Assembly (NCBI GenBank): GCA_002792355.1
Contig: PFOE01000081.1
Span: forward strand, 1 to 40,126
Source: Candidatus Roizmanbacteria bacterium CG_4_10_14_0_2_um_filter_36_35
Lineage (GTDB): Bacteria > Patescibacteriota > Microgenomatia > UBA1406 > GWC2-37-13
Length of the DNA: 40,126 bases
Direction of reading: 5' to 3'
Shown: positions 33,684-40,126 of the stretch, piece after piece
Layout: every line of letters starts with the position of its first letter
Position numbering within the stretch: the first letter of the stretch is position 1
Translations under genes and position numbers: made by a program
Notes under the pieces: generated by a model
Seen by the model: only the letters and a program-made list of their open reading frames with translations
The model's database searches: none
Told to the model about the DNA's origin: nothing

Positions 33684-34970
33684 ATGATCTATTCGAATCT
33701 TTTTACAGGGGAAAGCAATAAAAAAATTCCTACTTTGTTAGGGATCTCTTTAATTGTTTTTATTGTGGTTTTCTTTTTTGGTCTGATGAACAAATCAGCC
33801 CTGCCTTCAAGAGCAAGTAAGATCAATATCAAAAGAACAGAAGTGACCAATCTTAGCCCAATCCAAGTCACTATCTATTGGCAGACCGATTCCAAGGAAA
33901 CCGGCTGGATTGTCTACGGAGAAAAAAAAGACGAACTGACTGGAATTGTCTTTGACGACAGGGATGTCAGTGAAAAAAAAGGCGTTTATCAGAATCACTA
34001 TGTCACTATTCGTAATTTAAAACCAGGGAACCATTATTACTATGCGGTGATATCGCGGAATCAAAAAATAATCAAGCCCGATGGCAGTTTTTTTGAGTTT
34101 GCAACGCCTAAAAATTCTTCGGCGAAAACCAAGATCGACCCGGCCACAGGCAAAGTATTGGAAGCTAATTTAAATCCACTTATCAATGTGATTGTTTTGC
34201 TTTACGTTGACGAAAATACTGTTCCTTTATCGACAGTTACAAAAGATTCAGGCGAATGGCTCATACCTTTAAACTCCTTTTACGATAAATCAACTTTAGA
34301 TGAAAAGAGCTTTTCCGGAGGAGAAAGAGCGAGAGTGGAAATTATAAGCGAAAACAGCGGAATATCAACAATCACTAGTAAATTAAGCGATCTGGCTCTA
34401 AATGCCGAAACGGTTATCATCGGAAAAAATTATAATTTTATCGAAACAAACGATGTCTTGTCAGCTTCGACTGGCTTTAAAAACAGTAGTGACATCGATG
34501 TAGATATAATTTATCCTCAAGAAAGATCTCTAATACCTGGAAGAAAACCATTGATAAAAGGGATATCATTACCTGGAATAGAGATTCTCATCACTATTAA
34601 TTCTCCAAAAACCTATTCTGCCAAAATTACCAGCGATAAGAACGGCAATTGGAGCTATCTCATTCCTGACGATCTAAATTTAGGACAGCATACGATTACG
34701 ATTAAAACTAAGGATAGACAGGGAAAAGAAATCATTATCTCGAGAAACTTTACCATCGTTGCCAATGAAGGGCCGGAAGGAAAGGTTTTGGGAACAGCTA
34801 GCGGAGAACCAACGATTACTTCAAATCCTTCGTCGAGTCCGACTGTTTACGTTTATCCGACGCTGACACCGACGGCGGCACCTCCCGTTTCGGGATTTTT
34901 TAATCTGTCGCCCATTATTGGAGGTTTGTCCTTAATAATTTTAGGAGGAGGGATTCTCCTTGTTTTCTGA
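33684..34970 (+). CDS. Surface protein with fibronectin III-like and bacterial Ig-like domains, N- and C-terminal TM segments
   Basis: 'NLSPIQVTIYWQTDSKETGWIVYGEK...YVTIRNLKPGNHYYYAVIS', 'SDKNGNWSYLIPDDLNLGQHTITIKTKDRQGKE', C-terminal hydrophobic helix. Confidence 0.75.
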   Translation: MIYSNLFTGESNKKIPTLLGISLIVFIVVFFFGLMNKSALPSRASKINIKRTEVTNLSPIQVTIYWQTDSKETGWIVYGEKKDELTGIVFDDRDVSEKKGVYQNHYVTIRNLKPGNHYYYAVISRNQKIIKPDGSFFEFATPKNSSAKTKIDPATGKVLEANLNPLINVIVLLYVDENTVPLSTVTKDSGEWLIPLNSFYDKSTLDEKSFSGGERARVEIISENSGISTITSKLSDLALNAETVIIGKNYNFIETNDVLSASTGFKNSSDIDVDIIYPQERSLIPGRKPLIKGISLPGIEILITINSPKTYSAKITSDKNGNWSYLIPDDLNLGQHTITIKTKDRQGKEIIISRNFTIVANEGPEGKVLGTASGEPTITSNPSSSPTVYVYPTLTPTAAPPVSGFFNLSPIIGGLSLIILGGGILLVF

Positions 34971-34995
34971 TAATAGTTTTTAATAGAATAATATT

Positions 34996-35649
34996 ATGAA
35001 TGTTTTTTCAATACTGTCTTATATTAACAAGATAAGTTTATTCGTTTTCTTTATTACGGCTGGATTTTTATTTTATCAAGTCTATCTTTTTCGGAAAGAA
35101 TCATCGTCAGAACGAAACAAACCAAATATTCCTGATTTTAACAAAAATATTAAGATTGACGTACTGAACTATACTAAGTTACCGATGTCTTTGACTAATA
35201 CCTCTGTTCCTATAAAAAAAGAAAACAAGACTTTATTAATAAGTGTTTCTGCTTTGGCGTTTTTGACGCTAGTTTTATTCTTTATTATTAGTATGCGGTC
35301 GTTTTCGCAGCCTTCACCAGATAACATTACTGTTAATATTACCAAGCCGACCAATAAACCGACCAGTTCGCCAACGCCGGTCGATGAAATAAATCTATCT
35401 CCTACAGTTAAACCAACAACGACTTTAACTCCAAGTCCAACACCAACGATATTATCCAAAGCATCGCCTTCTCCAACAGAAGTAATTTTAGCCGTTATCA
35501 GTCCTTCATCAGAGCCGGAAGTAACATCGTCATCAGTTACGGTTTCTCCTACGAAAATAACCAGCTTACCGACGACAGGAATAATTGATAGAGGATTAGT
35601 GATTTTTGCCGTGGCTTCGCTTTTAATCCTGTTTTCCTTTGTCTTTTAA
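34996..35649 (+). CDS. Surface protein with Ser/Thr/Pro-rich linker and LPTTG-like C-terminal signal
   Basis: 'TSSPTPVDEINLSPTVKPTTTLTPSPTPT' and 'SLPTTGIIDRGLVIFAVASLLILFSFVF'. Confidence 0.65.
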   Translation: MNVFSILSYINKISLFVFFITAGFLFYQVYLFRKESSSERNKPNIPDFNKNIKIDVLNYTKLPMSLTNTSVPIKKENKTLLISVSALAFLTLVLFFIISMRSFSQPSPDNITVNITKPTNKPTSSPTPVDEINLSPTVKPTTTLTPSPTPTILSKASPSPTEVILAVISPSSEPEVTSSSVTVSPTKITSLPTTGIIDRGLVIFAVASLLILFSFVF

Positions 35650-36666
35650 CCTTTCACAGTTCTGTTGGGATTTTAGATAGCAGCTTATGTATTGGCGTAT
35701 AAGAGAATAGTCGTTTTGATTAGGAATCAATACCCAGAGACCGTTGTAGTCGTTGGATGATAAGGAAGGGTTGGTAAAAAAGTCTTCGTTTAAGGTAATC
35801 TTATCTTGTTTAAAGTTTCCCTTAAAAACAACATTTTTAGCAATAATGGCGGCTTGTTGATTGGTGATATCGCGTTTCACTAATTTATCGATAATGCCAT
35901 ATAACTGTTGATAAGTTTTTAAGTTTAATTTTTTAACCAAACCTAAAAGTTTATTTTTAGCCGCTTCAATTATTTTTTGCTGGCGATTTTCGCGGGCAAA
36001 GTCAGTTCCTTCTTTGCCTTCGGCATTACGGGATCGGACGAACTTCAAAGCAGTTTCTCCACTCATGTGAGCTTTTCCTTTGCTAAAAGAAATCGTTTCG
36101 TAACGGCAGGCGTAGGTTTTATCGTCGCCACAATCATCATTTTCACGGCCTACAATTGGGAATTTTTTATCTATAAAAGAATTGTCCACTTCAACATCGA
36201 CACCGCCTACAAAGTCGACCAATTCTTTGAATTGATTAAAGTCGATTACAGCTGAATATTGAATAGGCAAGCCAACAATTGCTTCGATTTCCGCCTTAGA
36301 CAAAATAAACCCGCCGCCTCCGGGTTTTTTTGCCTCGCCATAAGCATAGGCAGAATTAATTTTGTCATTCAGAGTTTCGCTCCAGATGTCGCGTGGGATA
36401 GAGATAGTAATTAATTTGTTTATTTTGAAGTTATAATTGGCAACGACGATGGAATCAGAAAGATTTGGTCCGTCGTGGTTACCACCAGCAATACCCAAAA
36501 GAAGAATGTTGACTTGATCATCATAAATCTTAAGCGAATCTTTTGAAAAAAGAGCTTTAATAATGGAGATTTTTAAAGTTTTGTTGATAAAAACTAGGTA
36601 AGGACGAATAATAAGAATAAAGATTAACAAAACTAAGGCACAGGCAATAATAATTTTCAATTTCAT
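35623..36666 (-). CDS. LytR-CpsA-Psr (LCP) family protein
   Basis: 'NILLLGIAGGNHDGPNLSDSIVVANYNFKINKLITISIPRDIW', 'INSAYAYG', 'ALKFVRSRNAEG..TDFARENRQQKII'. Confidence 0.93.
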   Translation of the reverse strand: MKLKIIIACALVLLIFILIIRPYLVFINKTLKISIIKALFSKDSLKIYDDQVNILLLGIAGGNHDGPNLSDSIVVANYNFKINKLITISIPRDIWSETLNDKINSAYAYGEAKKPGGGGFILSKAEIEAIVGLPIQYSAVIDFNQFKELVDFVGGVDVEVDNSFIDKKFPIVGRENDDCGDDKTYACRYETISFSKGKAHMSGETALKFVRSRNAEGKEGTDFARENRQQKIIEAAKNKLLGLVKKLNLKTYQQLYGIIDKLVKRDITNQQAAIIAKNVVFKGNFKQDKITLNEDFFTNPSLSSNDYNGLWVLIPNQNDYSLIRQYISCYLKSQQNCERLKDKGKQD

Positions 36667-36697
36667 AAGATTTAATTTTCAAATATAATTATACTTT

Positions 36698-38449
36698 ATG
36701 TCGACTGATATTCTTGTCCATTTAAATACCCAGCAAAAAGAGGCGGTGTTTTATCGTCAAGGCAGTTCGATCATTTTGGCAGGAGCTGGTAGTGGCAAAA
36801 CCCGAGTACTTGTTGCCAAGGTGATTAACTTAATAAAGAACCACCGGGCCAATCCCAAATCAATTCTAATGATTACATTTACTAATAAAGCCGCCAGTGA
36901 AATGAAGGCGAGAATCGGTCTCAGTTATTCATTAGGATATGTCGGTACTTTTCACTCTTTTTGCGCCAGAGTGCTTCGCATCGATGGCCAGTTTTCCGGG
37001 TTAAAAAAAAACTTTCTTATTTATGACGAAGAAGACCAGATTGCTTTAATTAAGTCAGTTTTAAAAAAAACCCAGTTGAATAAAAAATACACGCCGTCTT
37101 ATTTTTTAAATAGAATCTCATCGGCAAAGAATCAATTGATAGGTCCGGAAAAATATCTGGAAGTTTTTTCCGATCATGCTTCAGCCGATACGGCAACAGT
37201 GTATCAAGGTTACCAGAAAGAGCTAAAAGAAAATAATGCCTTGGATTTTGACGACTTAATTAATATGACAATAAAATTGTTTACCAAAAATAAGCAAATA
37301 TTAGATAAATATCAGGAAAAATACCGCCATATCTTGGTCGATGAATTTCAAGATACCAATTATGTTCAATATCTTCTTACTAAACTATTAGGAGAGAAAT
37401 ATAAAAACATTACTGTCGTTGGTGATTTTTCCCAAAGCATTTATTCCTGGCGGGGAGCAGAGATAAAAAACCTGGAAAAATTTAAGAAAGATTTTCCCAA
37501 GACAAAAGTTTTTTATCTGGAGAAAAATTACCGATCTAGCCAGACGATTCTTGATTTTGCTTACCAGGTAATTTCGAAAAACCAGACTCACCCGATTCTT
37601 TCTCTTTATACCGACAAAAAAGGCGGCGAAGAAGTGACTTTTTATGAAGCAGTGACCGAGGAAGACGAAGGGATTTATATTGCCAATTCAATCAACGATT
37701 TGAAAAAAAAATACCGTCTAGACGAAATGGCGGTTCTTTACAGGATTAATGCCCAGTCGCGGGCGATCGAGGAAGTCTTTTTGCACTTTGGTATTCATTA
37801 TGTTTTAATCGGAGGAACGAGGTTTTATGAAAGAAAAGAGATTAAAGACATCTTGAGTTATTTGCGGTTGTTGATTAATCCGGTTGACAGGTTATCAAAG
37901 GAAAGAATTATTAAACTAGGCAAAAGTCGGTGGGAAAAGTTTAAGAAATATTATGAGGAAAATAAAGAGTCGGTTGTCAATAAAAATACCGATAAAATGA
38001 TTGAGGAAATTTTTCAGGTGACTGATTATCTAAAAATGTATGATCCAGAACAAGAAGAGGATTATTCCTGCTTGGAAAATATCAAAGAATTGAAGTCGGT
38101 GGCGATTGCTTTTCCATCTCTCGGCGAGTTTTTGGAGCAGGTAGCACTCGTTGAGTCGGAATATTTTGAAGGAGAAAAAAATTCTAATAATAAAAACGGT
38201 GTCAGACTAATGACTTTACATCAAGCTAAGGGATTGGAGTTCCCGATTGTTTTTGTCGTTGGCGTCGAAGATGGGATACTGCCTCATTCGCGGTCGATTG
38301 ATGATATCTATTCTTTAGAAGAAGAACGAAGGCTATTTTATGTTGGAATAACCAGAGCAAAAGAAAGACTTTATATTACATATACTCGTCAGCGTTTTAT
38401 TTTCGGTCAGCGTAACTATTCTGTCAAGTCAAGATTTTTAGAGGAATGA
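36698..38449 (+). CDS. UvrD/PcrA-type ATP-dependent DNA helicase (short)
   Basis: 'ILAGAGSGKTRVLVAKV', 'ILVDEFQDTNYVQY', 'VVGDFSQSIYSWRGAEI', 'LMTLHQAKGLEFPIVFVVGVEDGILPHSRS', 'EERRLFYVGITRAKERLY'. Confidence 0.95.
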   Translation: MSTDILVHLNTQQKEAVFYRQGSSIILAGAGSGKTRVLVAKVINLIKNHRANPKSILMITFTNKAASEMKARIGLSYSLGYVGTFHSFCARVLRIDGQFSGLKKNFLIYDEEDQIALIKSVLKKTQLNKKYTPSYFLNRISSAKNQLIGPEKYLEVFSDHASADTATVYQGYQKELKENNALDFDDLINMTIKLFTKNKQILDKYQEKYRHILVDEFQDTNYVQYLLTKLLGEKYKNITVVGDFSQSIYSWRGAEIKNLEKFKKDFPKTKVFYLEKNYRSSQTILDFAYQVISKNQTHPILSLYTDKKGGEEVTFYEAVTEEDEGIYIANSINDLKKKYRLDEMAVLYRINAQSRAIEEVFLHFGIHYVLIGGTRFYERKEIKDILSYLRLLINPVDRLSKERIIKLGKSRWEKFKKYYEENKESVVNKNTDKMIEEIFQVTDYLKMYDPEQEEDYSCLENIKELKSVAIAFPSLGEFLEQVALVESEYFEGEKNSNNKNGVRLMTLHQAKGLEFPIVFVVGVEDGILPHSRSIDDIYSLEEERRLFYVGITRAKERLYITYTRQRFIFGQRNYSVKSRFLEE

Positions 38450-38500
38450 AGGTTTGTGTTGCTTCTCTTGATAGGTGTAAATTTACTTTTTGTTCTTAAA

Positions 38501-38896
38501 TTAATTTCCAAATAACCATTGCCAAAAAGTTCTCTTTTTTATCACTGATTTTTGGATTTTTTTTGTCCTTGATACAATTTTTGTTAGTTGAGGTGTAAGC
38601 ATAGCCGTTGGTGAAAGAGTGATTGTTGGGATTGGTGTCTTAGTTGGAATCGGCGTCCAAGTTGGCCAAGGAATTGGAGTATTGATTGGTGGATTATAAA
38701 CAGGTGCTGATTCTTGAATTCCTTGAACAGTCCCTCCATTATGACAATGTCTTTCATTCCAAGGAACTCCCCAAGAATCGCAATTAGTTCTACAATAATG
38801 ACATCCGTCTGCCGCGGTTCTTCCAGGATGAGCGAAAACAGAATTACTAAAAATAAGCGGAACTGTAAGAATTAAAAGGAAAAATAATTTCCTCAT
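38501..38896 (-). CDS. Secreted YHYH-domain-like Cys/His-rich protein
   Basis: Signal peptide 'MRKLFFLLILTVPLIFSNSVFA', 'HPGRTAADGCHYCRTNCDSWGVPWNERHCHNGG', Pro/Thr-rich linker. Confidence 0.7.
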   Translation of the reverse strand: MRKLFFLLILTVPLIFSNSVFAHPGRTAADGCHYCRTNCDSWGVPWNERHCHNGGTVQGIQESAPVYNPPINTPIPWPTWTPIPTKTPIPTITLSPTAMLTPQLTKIVSRTKKIQKSVIKKRTFWQWLFGN

Positions 38897-39024
38897 GGAG
38901 CAATTATACTACTCTTGTAGTTTATAGTCTACAAAAGATAGCTAATAATGGGTTTATTTATTGTCGTTTATAAACAACAAATTATAATTATTTTTCTTTT
39001 TATTTTTTAATTTTACAAAATTGC

Positions 39025-39030
39025 TATAAT
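39025..39030 (+). promoter_or_regulatory. Extended -10 promoter element (TGCTATAAT)
   Basis: TG (39022-39023) + C + TATAAT (39025-39030); no good -35. Confidence 0.45.
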
Positions 39031-39036
39031 TGATTC

Positions 39037-39113
39037 AGAATTGATCTTCCTAAACTCAATAAAAGTTGAGCATGGGAAAAACGGTCATAAATCGAAAGGT
39101 TTATGGATTTTTT
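39037..39113 (+). ncRNA. Candidate intergenic small structured RNA with intrinsic terminator
   Basis: Hairpins CTCAA-TAAAAG-TTGAG and CATAAATC-GAAA-GGTTTATG (39086-39105) followed by GA-T6; no coding ORF. Confidence 0.4.
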
Positions 39114-39189
39114 CGAACCGAAAAGATATTGTCAAGTTTTATAAGTAAATGCTTTGAATTAGTAAAATCAATTTCTGGTGTTTTCCTTG

Positions 39190-39465
39190 TTAGAATTTAT
39201 TTTTAGGACACGAGGCAAAAGAACAAGAAGGAGCTACTCTGCCAACATATGAACCATCTGGGCATCTTTTGACATCCATAGTACATCTGACATTATTTTT
39301 ATTTGAGGGTTTTTTAAACCATAGTGTAGGAATTGCAGGAGAAATTTTATCTAAATTTTTAGGAATTTTATTTGATACACCTTTTTTGAAATAGAAAGTT
39401 ATTGATAGAATAATTATTGCAAGTCCAAGAATAACTAAAAAAGCAAGTTTTATGTTAATTTTCAT
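39190..39465 (-). CDS. Small membrane-anchored protein with Cys-rich C-terminal domain
   Basis: N-terminal TM, C-terminal 'CTMDVKRCPDGSYVGRVAPSCSFASCP'. Confidence 0.65.
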   Translation of the reverse strand: MKINIKLAFLVILGLAIIILSITFYFKKGVSNKIPKNLDKISPAIPTLWFKKPSNKNNVRCTMDVKRCPDGSYVGRVAPSCSFASCPKNKF

Positions 39466-39527
39466 ACTTCAATGTAATCACTTGATGTTAATTACATACT
39501 ACTACAATATACTATATAAGCAATTGA

Positions 39528-39556
39528 TTGATTTTTAAAAAGTTGGAGAGTATAAT
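39528..39556 (+). promoter_or_regulatory. Putative promoter of the 3'-terminal secreted protein gene
   Basis: TTGATT (39528-39533), 17-nt spacer, TATAAT (39551-39556). Confidence 0.55.
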
Positions 39557-39586
39557 AATGAAATCTTGTTTTATAAGATTACAACA

Positions 39587-40126
39587 ATGAAGATTAAAAA
39601 GAAAGTTCTTCAAAAAATAATTTCTGTTTTTGCCAGTGTTCTTCTCTTAGTAAATTCTTTCACACCTTATTTGTTAATCACCCCGGCTTTCAGTCAAGTA
39701 AGGGCTCAGACGGAAACTGTTTCTCCGACTCAAGAGCCAACTGCAACGTCAACAGAAGCCAATACCCCTACACCAACCAGCGAAGTTACACCAACAGTTG
39801 AAGTGCCCACTCCAACCCCAACAGTTGAAGTCACGCCAACTGTTGAGGTGACACCGACTCCTACAGTAACTCCAGAACTTACGGCTACTCCTACTCCAAC
39901 GGCTACACCATCGGCAACACTCGTAGTTTCCCCACAGTCCAGCACGGAATCTGCAGGTATGAACCAAGACAAGATTCCGCTTAGAAAAGCTGGAAATTTA
40001 TTAAAAGAAATAAAAAAACAATCAAAAAAAAATTATGTTGAAGGAGAAGTGATCGTTAAGTTTAAACAAAGCAAGCTAGACGTTAAAAGTCTCTTTGGTA
40101 AAGCACAGGCATTTGTATTTGAGAAA
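39587..40126 (+). CDS. Secreted protein, partial (runs off window); signal peptide, Thr-Pro repeat linker, start of a possible S8-protease propeptide-like region
   Basis: Hand translation: MKIKKKVLQKIISVFASVLLLVNSFTPYLLITPAFSQVRAQ...TPTPTVEVTPTVEVTPTPTV...KKNYVEGEVIVKFKQSKLDVKSLFGKAQAFVFEK; 180 codons without stop, missed by ORF track because no stop is in the window. Confidence 0.8.
   Translation, partial: MKIKKKVLQKIISVFASVLLLVNSFTPYLLITPAFSQVRAQTETVSPTQEPTATSTEANTPTPTSEVTPTVEVPTPTPTVEVTPTVEVTPTPTVTPELTATPTPTATPSATLVVSPQSSTESAGMNQDKIPLRKAGNLLKEIKKQSKKNYVEGEVIVKFKQSKLDVKSLFGKAQAFVFEK

Noticed and set aside
39730-39972. Antisense ORFs rich in GVGVTSTVGV / Cys-Trp-Arg (39730-39972 and 39749-39967)
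   Set aside because: Mirror images of the Thr-Pro repeat in the sense secreted protein starting at 39587.

Overview
The window looks like a Patescibacteria/CPR chromosome segment, probably Microgenomates-like. The evidence is the AT-rich compact operons, a missing L30, surface proteins with DUF4012/LCP-type domains, and characteristic interspersed palindromes; lineage is inferred, not computed. TGA is used as a stop, so this is not a code-25 lineage. Contents in order: a REP-type Y1 transposase; a UvrD helicase-nuclease; tuf-rpsJ; a large r-protein superoperon (L3-L4-L23-L2-L22-S3-L16-L29-S17-L14-L24-L5-S14-S19-S8-L6-L18-S5-L15-secY-L33-adk fusion-map-infA-L36-S13-S11-S4-rpoA-L17-L13-S9); a glycan cluster (GT2, GT4, membrane protein, GT4-ManC fused ORF, sugar transferase, DUF4012); recO-like, glyS, rpsT; PilN/PilO-like and surface proteins; an LCP protein; a second UvrD; and a secreted/surface accessory region. 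Most interesting observations: (1) a promoter plus an attenuator-like leader before rplC with mutually exclusive terminator and antiterminator stems and an 11-aa upstream ORF; (2) palindromic elements inserted in the same reading frame into L3 and L22; (3) GTCATTCCGAGCGAAG-type repeats lying in frame inside a glycosyltransferase and bridging it to ManC, some carrying nested palindromes; (4) S19 relocated between S14 and S8, a C-terminally truncated L15 and an N-terminally shortened L2; (5) an adenylate kinase fused to a second P-loop kinase; (6) a candidate ~77-nt intergenic RNA with an extended -10 promoter and a terminator. All coordinates and pairings were derived by eye; no searches or folding were run.
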